Assembly: GCA_965219935.1 (NCBI GenBank)
Contig: CBDCOU010000003.1
Coordinates: 1,240,001 to 1,304,000 of the forward strand
Length of the DNA: 64,000 nucleotides
Direction: 5' to 3'
Source of the DNA: Bin34 sp965219935
Lineage (GTDB): Bacteria > Chloroflexota > Anaerolineae > Caldilineales > Caldilineaceae
The position numbers and the translations under genes were made by a program. A model generated the notes under the pieces. That model searched no databases, was not told where the DNA came from, and saw only the letters and a list, made by a program, of their open reading frames with translations. Positions 54,950 through 62,936 of this stretch are shown here, in pieces; the stretch's first letter is position 1, and every line of letters starts with the position of its first letter.

Positions 54950-55882
54950 TCAGGCGGATGCGGACCAACTGGCTGTGGCCTGCACCGCCTGCCTGATATT
55001 TGCCAAACTGTTGTCCGTGGGCAGCGTGCAGTCGGCACCCACCATGAAGTTGCGATCCCCGACATCGTCAAGGGCGGCGTGCACGGCCTTCTCGATGTCG
55101 TCGAGGTTGCCATCCACGATCACGCCGCGGTCGTGCAGACCGCCAACCACGGGCCGCTTGAACTGCGCCAGGCCCTCGGCCATGCTCCAGTTGCTCTTGG
55201 CTGCCGCCCAGTTGACCGCGTTGGCGGGATAGTCGGTGTAGTGTTCCAGCCGCACATCGTCCTTGCAGATGTGCAGCAGGTTGAACTCGGCCTTGCCGTC
55301 GATCGCCTCCAGGACCGTTAGGTCACAGGGCTTGAGGTCGGACAGGAACTGTTCCTCGCTGAAGCGATCACGTTCACCGCCTTGGGCCGAAAAATAGATG
55401 CCGTCCGTGCCGCAGCCGAGAAGGGCCAGACTGAATTCGGCCAGACTCTCGGCGATCACCTTGAGTCCGTGCGCCACGGCCGCCGGATCTTCCCGGTAGT
55501 GGTCCGTAACCAGGCCGCCGGTGGCGTGGTTGCCTTCCCCGAATGGACCGAACACGGTGGTCACGGTCAGGCACTGTCCGTCCACGGCATCGACGATGGC
55601 GCGGGTTTCCTCAAGCATGGCCTGGAAGAACGGGGACGACAACGGAGCCGGTCGCAAACGCCCCCAGTCCGCCGGTTCCTTGATCTCGAACTCGGTTTGG
55701 TAGGGGTGCTCGTTGAAGATTTTGAGGAAGTCCACATCCGTCTCGGCCAGGTAGTCCATGTGGGACTTGACCGAGGCATCGCCGTGCTTGGCCCCTTCAG
55801 GGAAATGGAACCAGAAACTGGCCGGAACCCGATCCGGTTGTTCACCGGCCAGGACGGCGCGAACTCGCTCTGTCTTGTTCAT
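54950..55882 (-). CDS. Uroporphyrinogen decarboxylase family protein (UroD/MtaA-type barrel)
   Basis: This 310-residue TIM-barrel protein belongs to the URO-D superfamily, which includes heme-pathway decarboxylases and cobalamin-dependent methyltransferases. It has the N-terminal MNKTERVRAVLAGEQPDRVPASFWFHF typical of the non-heme group, and HICKDD plus the late DRNFMVGADCTLPTD segment with a Cys that fits a zinc/thiol-binding methyltransferase site. The ATG at 55882 was chosen because upstream codons do not resemble the family. It lies 85 bases upstream of the molybdenum hydroxylase gene, on the same strand, so they may be one operon. Confidence 0.85.
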   Translation of the reverse strand: MNKTERVRAVLAGEQPDRVPASFWFHFPEGAKHGDASVKSHMDYLAETDVDFLKIFNEHPYQTEFEIKEPADWGRLRPAPLSSPFFQAMLEETRAIVDAVDGQCLTVTTVFGPFGEGNHATGGLVTDHYREDPAAVAHGLKVIAESLAEFSLALLGCGTDGIYFSAQGGERDRFSEEQFLSDLKPCDLTVLEAIDGKAEFNLLHICKDDVRLEHYTDYPANAVNWAAAKSNWSMAEGLAQFKRPVVGGLHDRGVIVDGNLDDIEKAVHAALDDVGDRNFMVGADCTLPTDNSLANIRQAVQATASWSASA

Positions 55883-55968
55883 GCGGGAAGGTGCAGCGAT
55901 GGGACAAACCGCCGAGTCAGCCATTGCACAGCCGTGCCCGCGACAGTGCGCGGGACTCTCGACAGTCA

Positions 55969-55974
55969 ATTGTA
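55969..55974 (-). promoter_or_regulatory. Extended -10 promoter of the UroD-family gene
   Basis: The minus strand reads TGCTACAAT, an extended -10 like that of the zinc-ribbon gene. The expected start is near 55962, about 80 bases before the ATG. The inverted copy of the RNA 5' segment (56013-56048) lies 40-75 bases upstream of this -10. Confidence 0.45.
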
Positions 55975-56012
55975 GCACCGCGGCATGTGACGACCTTCCC
56001 CTTGTCCTACTC

Positions 56013-56048
56013 GGCACTGTTTCAATCTCGTTGATGTTGGTTTCAGGC
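56013..56048 (-). repeat. Inverted copy of the structured-RNA 5' segment
   Basis: 56019-56040 is the reverse complement, with a single mismatch (a G-U pair at RNA level), of 56543-56564. It begins GTTTCAATCTCG on the plus strand. Weaker similarity continues on both sides (TTTCAGG against TGACAGG, and GGCACT against GGCAACT), to about 35 bases. Only one further copy was found, at 56543. Confidence 0.75.
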
Positions 56049-56542
56049 GCACAGACCACGAAGGGGTTCTACCATGGTGTGTTGCCACAACCATCAAGGA
56101 GGTCCCTCGCGAACTGCATCCCATTCCCCACCGATTCCGAACGTCATGGGCCGCGCCAAGCCTGTCTCGGCAGCGCCTCGTCCCAGCCGCCGGGCGTGAC
56201 CGCCTGCGGCCGTAGTCGTTCCGGGAACTGGCGGGGGTGCCCAACCCACAGGAGGCCCTGCCGTTGTAGCTGGAAGTTGGACAAGTCCTGGCTGCCGATC
56301 CGACAACGGTGGATGCGGGCGCCGGCAGACGGAGCCGTCCTGCGGAAACGATGGCAAGCGGCGGCACCTTGTGCCCCGTGGGCACGACTTGGTGTGCGCA
56401 GCCCACGAACCCAGTCATCCCCGTTTCCACCCATCGGCCGGTGGATGGTTGGGCTACTTCCAGTTCCAAGCTCGCCTGACGCGGGGCTGAAAACCATAGG
56501 TCGGCACCCGCTTACAGGGAGGTGGACCATGACGGCCTGTCA
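56049..56542. other. Spacer between the inverted repeats
   Basis: About 490 bases of GC-rich sequence without a supported gene. No CRISPR-like repeat recurs inside. It could be the body of a non-autonomous element bounded by the inverted repeats. Confidence 0.4.
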
Positions 56543-56680
56543 CCAATATCAACGAGATTGAAACAGTTGCCCTTTCCCGGATCTTGGACACCACAACCGA
56601 AAGTTGTGGTATGATTGGGCAACCCCGTCGGCGATAGCATCGCCGACATGACGCCCTGTCGGTTGACAGGGCGTTTCTTT
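56543..56680 (+). ncRNA. Structured RNA candidate: anti-repeat-like segment, closed hairpin set, terminator
   Basis: About 138 bases with no open frame fold into a dense series of perfect helices. The 5' part (56543-56564) is complementary to 56019-56040. Then GTTGCCC (56566-56572) pairs with GGGCAAC (56617-56623), enclosing an 8-bp hairpin (56590-56597 with 56603-56610, loop CGAAA). Next comes a 9-bp hairpin (56627-56635 with 56639-56647, 3-base loop) and finally a 10-bp intrinsic terminator. The layout (anti-repeat, nexus-like stem, hairpins, terminator) resembles a type II tracrRNA, but no Cas9 gene, array or consensus is in the window. A promoter was not identified. Orientation is set by the terminator T-run. 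Confidence 0.6.
56651..56680 (+). terminator. Intrinsic terminator of the structured RNA
   Basis: A perfect 10-bp stem (56651-56660 with 56665-56674) with a GGTT loop is followed by TTTCTTT. It reads in the plus direction and closes the RNA candidate. Confidence 0.85.
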
Positions 56681-56865
56681 GGGGTTTGGTCAAGGCAAAC
56701 TGAGAGTTCATGGCAAGCCAGTTTTGGAGTTCGGAACATCGGTGCTTGTCCAACAGTCACCTGCTCTCGATTGCCGATGAACCATCTTCATGCCGTTCAT
56801 CGGCGCCCACAGGATGCACATCACAACTGTAGCGTGCACTTACAGACGACTCCCACAACCAACAA

Positions 56866-56978
56866 CTACATGTCCAGGGTGCAGTGCACATTGTTCTCAA
56901 CACCCCAATGGTCGAGGATCATCGCCAGCCATCTGAAGCTGGCTACCTGGTCCCATCCACGGAACAGCAGGCCCGCCT
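56866..56978 (-). pseudogene. ISAs1-family transposase C-terminal fragment
   Basis: The minus strand reads MILDHWGVENNVHCTLDM followed by a stop (56866-56868). The pattern HWGxEN-x2-H-x2-LD is the conserved C-terminal motif of ISAs1 (DDE) transposases. Nothing of the N-terminus or catalytic core is linked, so it is a short relic abutting the 3' end of the NYN-domain gene. Confidence 0.65.
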
Positions 56979-57608
56979 TCAGTGCCAAGTCGCGGGCCTC
57001 TTCAACACATAGCCATTCTCGTTTGTTACCTGATCCGGTAGTTGACTGTCTCGAAAGGTTGTCCTTGCAATCACAAAATCACTATGAGCTGTTTTAGTCA
57101 AATGCCAGGAACGACGTTGGGGAGGAAATGCTACACGTACTTCCTTATCGGGGAATCGGTCGCGGATGGCTTCGATCGGTCTTGTTAAATCACCATCTCC
57201 GGAAACCAGAAAGGCAGTGTCGAAGCGGTCTTCATACGCATCCTGGATCAGCTGAACTGCGATATTGACATCACTCATCTTCTCTTCAGGTTTGATCCAA
57301 GTTGCCTTACATTCGCGACATCGAACCTTCTTTTTGACCCATGTGCCTGAGTGGATGGTCAGTTGCGGAAGTGTTTCCAGTGCACTTAAATAGGCCTGAT
57401 GTCGCTTGGCCGCATCCCTGTCAAGTTCCCGAAGAACTGGTGCTGTGAAATAGTGAACTTGAGCCACAGTCATCATTTCGTTGACCAGAATCAGATTACA
57501 TGCCAGCTTGTACGGATCAAGCCAATAGTATCTCTTCCAGTTCTCTGCCTTGAGGCCGTAGTAGAGGTTAAATCCATCGATGTAAACCGAGGCGCGTTTC
57601 ATTGACAT
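56979..57608 (-). CDS. NYN-domain protein (LabA/DUF88-type, PIN-like RNase)
   Basis: This 209-residue protein has the NYN fold: Asp11 in YIDGFNLYYGL and acidic residues in MSDVNIAVQLIQDAYED and FLVSGDGDLTRPI, which form the predicted metal-dependent ribonuclease site. An inserted four-cysteine region begins with VRCRECKATW, of which two Cys are clear. Base composition and codon use are much less GC-rich than the rest of the window, and ISAs1 relics lie on both sides, so the gene was probably acquired by transfer. Function is unknown; family members act in RNA turnover or defence. Its 3' end overlaps the transposase relic's reading. Confidence 0.85.
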   Translation of the reverse strand: MSMKRASVYIDGFNLYYGLKAENWKRYYWLDPYKLACNLILVNEMMTVAQVHYFTAPVLRELDRDAAKRHQAYLSALETLPQLTIHSGTWVKKKVRCRECKATWIKPEEKMSDVNIAVQLIQDAYEDRFDTAFLVSGDGDLTRPIEAIRDRFPDKEVRVAFPPQRRSWHLTKTAHSDFVIARTTFRDSQLPDQVTNENGYVLKRPATWH

Positions 57609-57779
57609 TGAATACTTCTCGTTAGGGTTTCAGAAATGAGGTCACTTAAAGACAAGCCAGCGGTGAATGTTCCAGGAATGCAATTCCGGTTACAAAGGGA
57701 AAGCAAGAACATTATAGACCAAAGTGCAGTGAACTCAACTCATGCGGAAAGGTGTGGCAGAATGATTGTATCCAAATAG
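57609..57779. other. AT-rich region upstream of the NYN gene
   Basis: This short AT-rich stretch upstream of the NYN gene shares its low GC content and marks the edge of the transferred segment. The NYN promoter should be here, but I cannot point to clear -35 and -10 boxes. Confidence 0.4.
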
Positions 57780-58352
57780 ATTTGGACCAAGTCCGATCAG
57801 ACTGCACAGACAGTCCTTGTTCCTGACCACCGCCTGGCACTTGTTGGTCATATCAACTCTGGGAACTGATCCTCCCGGAGCAGGTCGTGGGCGATACGTT
57901 TCAGAATGGCCATGTTGTGGATGGCTTGGCTCCGTGTGGAACCGGCTGCCATTACCGCGAAAGGCGATGTCCATGACCCGGTTGGGCGTTTTCGATATTC
58001 CGGCACTGGTGCACCGCCCCCATCAGGAGTCCGGCCTTGGGAGCAAACTGGAGATGAAGCAGTAGGTGTCGGTTGTAACCTGAACTCCGATCCACCGGGA
58101 CCAGGCGGGCAAAGACCCGCCCCGGCGTGTCGCGCGAGGGGATCCCATTGGGAAGTTCCAGGAAGGTGCGCAGCTGGACCTCGTTAAACTGGCCAAAGAG
58201 GGCGATGGCCACGAAACTGTCCGCGCTGCAGATGATCCCGACACCGACAGCACCAGGATGTCCGTCGGATTATGCTGTTTCATCCGATCGACACGTGGAT
58301 CCTCTTGTTGGTTCAGGGTCTCGACCAAAGGCAGGATCATCATGGTGTCCAT
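57780..58352 (-). pseudogene. Internally deleted, frameshifted ISAs1-family transposase
   Basis: Minus-strand frames give, in order, LVETLNQQEDPRVDRMKQHN and DILVLSV, then after a one-base deletion near 58245 GIICSADSFVAIALFG and LRTFLELPNGIPSRDTPG with VFARLVP, the ISAs1 N-terminal region. The catalytic core is missing. The C-terminal part resumes as LLMGAVHQCRNIEN, then NMAILKRIAHDLLRED in a third frame near 57860-57920. This is a decayed copy that lost its middle by deletion. Confidence 0.78.
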
Positions 58353-58611
58353 GGGGAATTTTCCGCAGGCTGAATTTGGAACCTCCCGCTGTTGTCTTGC
58401 GTCCGCCCGTCTCGGTCAGCCTAACCACCTGGATGCAATCGCCCTGCCGTTCTGGCCCCGGTGCCGGTTTGTTGGGCTTGGTTCGGAGTGGCTGGTTCTC
58501 ACCAGTTCACACCCGGACAGCCGTGTCCTGCGACCATGCCGCGCGGCACGCCGGCCGGCACGGACGGTTGCCAGCCGGATACAATGATCCTGCTTGCAAG
58601 GGAGGCGACCG

Positions 58612-59631
58612 ATGGCCATCACCAAAACTTGGACAGTACGGGAGGAACCGCTCACGGCCCCACCGACGCCCCCGGTGAACCTGTCCAAGCCCATCCCTTC
58701 CTGGAACACCCCGGAATACCCCGCCGAATGGCCCAGGAGCGACGAGACATCAGTGGCCCCGAGGCACGTCGTCATCCTGCGCTACCTGTTTGGTGCCTTG
58801 TCCACCCTCCTGAGGCGGCGCGGCCACCCTTTTGCCGTCAACCAGGAAATCGGGCTCCACTTCATCGATGCCCGCGGCCAGGCACAGAGGTGTGACCCCG
58901 ACCTGATTGTCATGCCCTTCCCCAACACCGGGGAAGGATCCCTGCGGCGTTGGGACATGCCCTGCTCCCCGGACTGTGTCATCGAAGTCGCGTCTTCATC
59001 CACTGTCGCCAACGACCTGGGGTTCAAAAAGGACTGGTACGCCGGGATGGGAGTCCGGGAGTACTGGATCCTGGATCCGGTTGACTCCAAGGACCCCTCC
59101 CATTTCGAGCGCGGCCTGCTGCTGCCCGACGGCCCAATAAGGGGCTGGCGGCTGGAGCAGGGCCGCTACGAACCGCTGGACACGTTCTGGGACGCGGCCA
59201 CTCACGCGTGGTCCGCCTACTCGCCGGCCCTGGATTGTGAGATCCTCCTTTCGCAGGCACTGCACCGGGAAGAAACCGACGGCGGCTATCGGATCCTGGA
59301 CCCCGAAACGGGCGAGCCACTGCCCAGCGACCGTGAGAAAGACGAACGGCTGGTGGCGCAGGATGAACTACTGGTGGAGAAGGATGTCCACCTGGAACAA
59401 CAGCGACAACGGTTGGAAGACCAAGCCACGGAAGTCGCCGAGTTCATCACCGCTCTCGCGAGGTTCCGTTATGGGGATTCGGTTGCGGAACCACTACGGC
59501 AGCTGATGCAGCAGAGTTCCACTCCCATGCCTGCGCGACACATGGTGCAGGCTTGGATGGCAGCCCCATCCGCCGAGGAATTCCTCGACGCGGCAAGCCG
59601 ATATTTCGGAGCGTCCCGCACGGGTCCGTAG
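58612..59631 (+). CDS. Uma2 family endonuclease-like protein
   Basis: This 339-residue protein has a Uma2 domain (about 20-195) with the catalytic pattern Asp in QRCDPDLIVMP, Glu in CVIEVASSSTV and Lys in DLGFKKDWYAGMGVREYWILDP. A C-terminal coiled coil (about 245-275, with LEQQRQRLEDQ) follows. Unlike the first Uma2-like protein it keeps the Uma2 signature GVREYWILDP. A GGGAGG stands before the ATG at 58612; an ATG six codons upstream is less likely. The role of Uma2 proteins is unknown. Confidence 0.87.
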   Translation: MAITKTWTVREEPLTAPPTPPVNLSKPIPSWNTPEYPAEWPRSDETSVAPRHVVILRYLFGALSTLLRRRGHPFAVNQEIGLHFIDARGQAQRCDPDLIVMPFPNTGEGSLRRWDMPCSPDCVIEVASSSTVANDLGFKKDWYAGMGVREYWILDPVDSKDPSHFERGLLLPDGPIRGWRLEQGRYEPLDTFWDAATHAWSAYSPALDCEILLSQALHREETDGGYRILDPETGEPLPSDREKDERLVAQDELLVEKDVHLEQQRQRLEDQATEVAEFITALARFRYGDSVAEPLRQLMQQSSTPMPARHMVQAWMAAPSAEEFLDAASRYFGASRTGP

Positions 59632-59836
59632 GGAACTTCGCACCACCATTCGGGATCGGGTGCGACAGGCAGGTCTATACCGGGTTTACCGGAGCTGTCA
59701 ATACCGCGCTTCGTTGGGCTCGAAAGCGCCCAGGCTGAATGATGCTCGACCCGGTAAACCCACCGCCAATGGTCCGACCGAAGCGCATTCACCGCCTCTG
59801 CGACAACGGCAGGTCCGATGCCTCACGACCTCGGAT

Positions 59837-60613
59837 TTACCCCTGGCCCTCGTCCCACCGGCGATCCTGAACACTGTAGCCCCCGTCCACGGTCAGGCAC
59901 TGCCCGGTGATGAAATCGGACGCCGGGGCCGCCAGGAACACCGCCGCACCGGCCAAGTCATGGGTCGTGCCCAGGCGCCTGGCGGGGGTCTTGAGGGCGA
60001 TGTCTTCGCCGATCACGGCCAGCAGCGGCCGGTTCAGGTCGGTGGTGTGCCAACCGGGACAAATGGCGTTGACCTGGATGTTGTACTCGGCCCATTCCAC
60101 CGCCAAGGCCCTGGTCAGGCCCACCATGCCAGTCTTGGCCGTGGCATAGCCGGCGGCGTTGGGCGGCCCAAAGAAGGAATACATGGACCCGATGTTGATA
60201 ATCTTGCCGCCGCGTCCGGATGCCGACATGTGCCGCGCGGCGGCCCGCGCGCAATAGAAGGCGCCGTTCAGATGGGTATCCAGGAGGTCGGTCCAGTTGG
60301 CGGTCGGACTCTCGAGAACCGTTCCGCGCCGCGCGATGCCGGCATTGTTGACCACGATGTCCAAGTGTCCATGCGTTTCTGCCAGGCCGGCCACTGCCGC
60401 GTCAACGGCGACCTCGTCGCGGATGTCGAGTTCGAGAACCGCGTGGCCCTCGCCCAGTTCATCGGCCATCGCCTGGTTCTTTTCCTGACTGCGGCCCGAC
60501 GCCACAACGATGGCGCCGGCTTCCTTGAAACCCAGCGCGATGGCCTTGCCGATACCGCCGTTGCCGCCGGTCACCAGGGCGACCTTGCCTTCCAGGCTGA
60601 AGGGATTGGACAT
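59837..60613 (-). CDS. SDR oxidoreductase, gluconate/deoxygluconate dehydrogenase-like
   Basis: This 258-residue classical SDR has TGGNGGIG for NAD(P), NNAG and the catalytic Ser143, Tyr156 and Lys160 (in GSMYSFFG and GYATAK). The overall sequence is nearest to gluconate 5-dehydrogenase and 2-deoxy-D-gluconate 3-dehydrogenase (KduD) types. AAGGAAG precedes the ATG. It follows an aldo-keto reductase and an enolase-superfamily enzyme on the same strand, which suggests a sugar-acid catabolic cluster; substrate is unproven. Confidence 0.9.
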   Translation of the reverse strand: MSNPFSLEGKVALVTGGNGGIGKAIALGFKEAGAIVVASGRSQEKNQAMADELGEGHAVLELDIRDEVAVDAAVAGLAETHGHLDIVVNNAGIARRGTVLESPTANWTDLLDTHLNGAFYCARAAARHMSASGRGGKIINIGSMYSFFGPPNAAGYATAKTGMVGLTRALAVEWAEYNIQVNAICPGWHTTDLNRPLLAVIGEDIALKTPARRLGTTHDLAGAAVFLAAPASDFITGQCLTVDGGYSVQDRRWDEGQG

Positions 60614-60674
60614 TGGACTTCCTTGTGTTGATGGATTACCGGGTTGGTTGACGGCGGTCAGTATAGATTGGACC

Positions 60675-61643
60675 TCAGGCCTGACCGATTTTGTCGCTGG
60701 CTTCCGTCAGGCGATCCAACTCTTCCTGACTCAACTGCAAGTCCGCAGCCGCCAGATTGGCCCGGCACTGTTCAATGGAGTTGGCGCCCACAATGGGTGA
60801 GGTCACGGCCGGCCGCGACAGGAGCCAGGCCAGAGCCACGGCACCGGGCCAGGTATCGTGGGCCTCCGCGATGTCGCGCACGGTGTCCACGACCTGCCAC
60901 ACCTCTTCCCGGCCGTACTTGGCCTCGTTGCCTTCCGCCCGCGGGGTCTCCGGACTTTGGTCCCGGTTGTAGCTCCCCGTCAGAACGCCTCCCGCCATCG
61001 GGCTGTAGGGCACGACGCCAATCCCGTACGTTTCGCACACCTCGGACAGTTCCTGCTCAAACTCGCGGCGATGGAGCAGGTTGTAGTGCGGCTGAAGGCT
61101 GGCAAACCTGTGCAGATCATGCTTGTCGCTGGCCCACAGCGTCTGCATCAGCCGCCAGGCGGGATAGTTGCTGCAGCCGATGTAGCGGACCTTGCCCTGC
61201 CGGATCAGGGCGGTCAAGGCCTCAAGGGTTTCCTCGATCGGAGTCTCCGCGTCGAACCAGTGCGTCTGGTATAGGTCAACCCAATCGGTTTGCAGCCGTC
61301 GTAGCGAGTCTTCCAGGGCTTCGATGATGTGCCTGCGCGACAGTCCCTCGCCGTTGGGCCGGTCCGACATCGGACCGCGCACCTTGGTGGCCAGCACCAC
61401 CTTGTCCCGGTTGCCGCGCGCCTGCAGCCAGTTGCCAATCACCGTCTCGCTGGTGCCCACGCCCAGCTCCGGCACCCACTGGCTGTAGATGTTGGCGGTG
61501 TCCAGAAAGTTGCCTCCGTGTTCAAGGTAGGCGTCCATGATCGCGTACGCCTCCTCTTCGGTGGTTCGCCACCGCCACTGCATGGTTCCGAGGCCGATGG
61601 CCGAAATCTTGAGACCGGCACGGCCCAGGTTGCGATATTGCAT
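60675..61643 (-). CDS. Aldo/keto reductase
   Basis: This 322-residue NADPH-dependent reductase has the AKR tetrad: Asp48 and Tyr53 in FLDTANIY, Lys87 in LATKV and His128 in YQTHWF. The C-terminal NADPH site is AVTSPIVGANSIEQ. The ATG at 61643 was chosen since the family begins MQYRNLGRAGLKIS. It lies between an SDR and an enolase-superfamily gene and is probably in the same operon. Confidence 0.92.
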   Translation of the reverse strand: MQYRNLGRAGLKISAIGLGTMQWRWRTTEEEAYAIMDAYLEHGGNFLDTANIYSQWVPELGVGTSETVIGNWLQARGNRDKVVLATKVRGPMSDRPNGEGLSRRHIIEALEDSLRRLQTDWVDLYQTHWFDAETPIEETLEALTALIRQGKVRYIGCSNYPAWRLMQTLWASDKHDLHRFASLQPHYNLLHRREFEQELSEVCETYGIGVVPYSPMAGGVLTGSYNRDQSPETPRAEGNEAKYGREEVWQVVDTVRDIAEAHDTWPGAVALAWLLSRPAVTSPIVGANSIEQCRANLAAADLQLSQEELDRLTEASDKIGQA

Positions 61644-61722
61644 GTCTTGCCCCTGCTGTTCTGTTGTTTTGAGTACGTATGCGTGCGTTGCGTCTGCTTC
61701 AGTCGCCACCGAAGACAGGCGG

Positions 61723-62838
61723 TCAATCCCTCGTCAAGACTACGGACGGCGACCGCCGATGTGCTTCCAGCCGGTCCCACAGCAGTCCCACCCCGTGTCC
61801 GGGTCGCTCCGGGGGCAGAACCGTCCCGTCGCGGACCTCAAGCGGCTCTTCAATGTACCTTTCCAAGCCAAATCCGTGCACTTCAAGATAGGAAGCGTTG
61901 GGCACGGCCGCCAGAAGATGGACATGCAGATCGTGGACTCCGTGGGTGGTCACAGGCAGGTTGCGGGCCTCGCACATGTGCGCCACCTTGAGCCAGGGGG
62001 TCACTCCACCCAGGGTTACCAGATCCGGTTCGGGAAAGGCGATATCGCCCAGATCCAACATGTGCTCGAATTCGTGAATCGAGTGCAGGTTTTCGCCGGT
62101 GGCCACCGGCAGGCCGCCCTCGCGGGCAATCCGGGCGTGGGCGGCATAGTCGTCCGGAATGGTCGGTTCCTCTATCCAATACAGGTCGGCGTCCGACAAG
62201 GCCCGGGCCGCCTGGATGGCCTGATGGGGCAGCCACTGCATGTTGGCGTCCGCCATCAGGGGGAAACCGTCGCCCAAGTGGGCGCGCATGGCCAGGGCCC
62301 GGTCTGCATCTTCCCTGTATGACGGACGGCCCACCTTCATTTTGATCGCCCGGAACCCCGCATCCCGAAAGCCGTCGGCCTGGTGCAGGAGCCTGTCCAG
62401 CGGAAACTGCAGGTCGATCCCTCCCGCATAGGCCGGCACCGGCTTCCGCCAGCCCCCAAGCAGCTTCCACCACGGTTTGGATGTCTGCTTGGCCGCGGCA
62501 TCCCACAAGGCTATATCGACGGCTGCCAGGGCGAAGGACGCCAAGCCCCCGCGGCCCACAAAGTGGACCCGCCACCAGAGTTCATGCCAGATCCGTTCGC
62601 GGTCGTCGCTGTCGCGACCCGGGAGCACCGGCGCCAAATCCTGTGCCAGCATGGCATGCAACGCACCACCGCCAATGTCTCCCACGACGTAGCTGTAGCC
62701 GACGCCTTCAATCCCGTCGTCGGTCAGGACGCGGACGGTTGCCAGGCCGAAGTGGGTCATGTCGCCATGGGTGGAATCCGACAACACAACGGGCAGCGGA
62801 ATCCGGTAGTGATCAACTTGTACCCTTTGAATGCGCAT
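61723..62838 (-). CDS. Enolase-superfamily enzyme, mandelate racemase/muconate lactonizing type
   Basis: This 371-residue enzyme abstracts a proton next to a carboxylate. It has the complete mandelate-racemase-type active site: Lys166-x-Lys168 in IKMKVG, metal ligands Asp197, Glu223 and Glu249 (MADAN, WIEEP, TGEN) and His299 in TTHGVHD. This set is used by sugar-acid dehydratases and racemases. Together with the SDR and aldo-keto reductase it suggests catabolism of an aldonic or uronic acid. A GGAAG precedes the ATG. Confidence 0.9.
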   Translation of the reverse strand: MRIQRVQVDHYRIPLPVVLSDSTHGDMTHFGLATVRVLTDDGIEGVGYSYVVGDIGGGALHAMLAQDLAPVLPGRDSDDRERIWHELWWRVHFVGRGGLASFALAAVDIALWDAAAKQTSKPWWKLLGGWRKPVPAYAGGIDLQFPLDRLLHQADGFRDAGFRAIKMKVGRPSYREDADRALAMRAHLGDGFPLMADANMQWLPHQAIQAARALSDADLYWIEEPTIPDDYAAHARIAREGGLPVATGENLHSIHEFEHMLDLGDIAFPEPDLVTLGGVTPWLKVAHMCEARNLPVTTHGVHDLHVHLLAAVPNASYLEVHGFGLERYIEEPLEVRDGTVLPPERPGHGVGLLWDRLEAHRRSPSVVLTRD

Positions 62839-62936
62839 GCTTGGAACTTCCGCCTATGTGGTCAATCGATCGATGGCCGGATTGTCTACCGCAGAAACCG
62901 GAAGCCGCAATCGGGCAGGCCCTTGGGACCAAGGCC

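Noticed and set aside
55966..56469. 167-codon minus-strand frame between the inverted repeats
   Set aside because: No similarity, composition of random GC-rich sequence, and it would read through the repeat.
56019..56564. CRISPR array
   Set aside because: Only two copies, in inverted orientation and 500 bases apart; no regular spacing or spacers, and no cas gene in the window.
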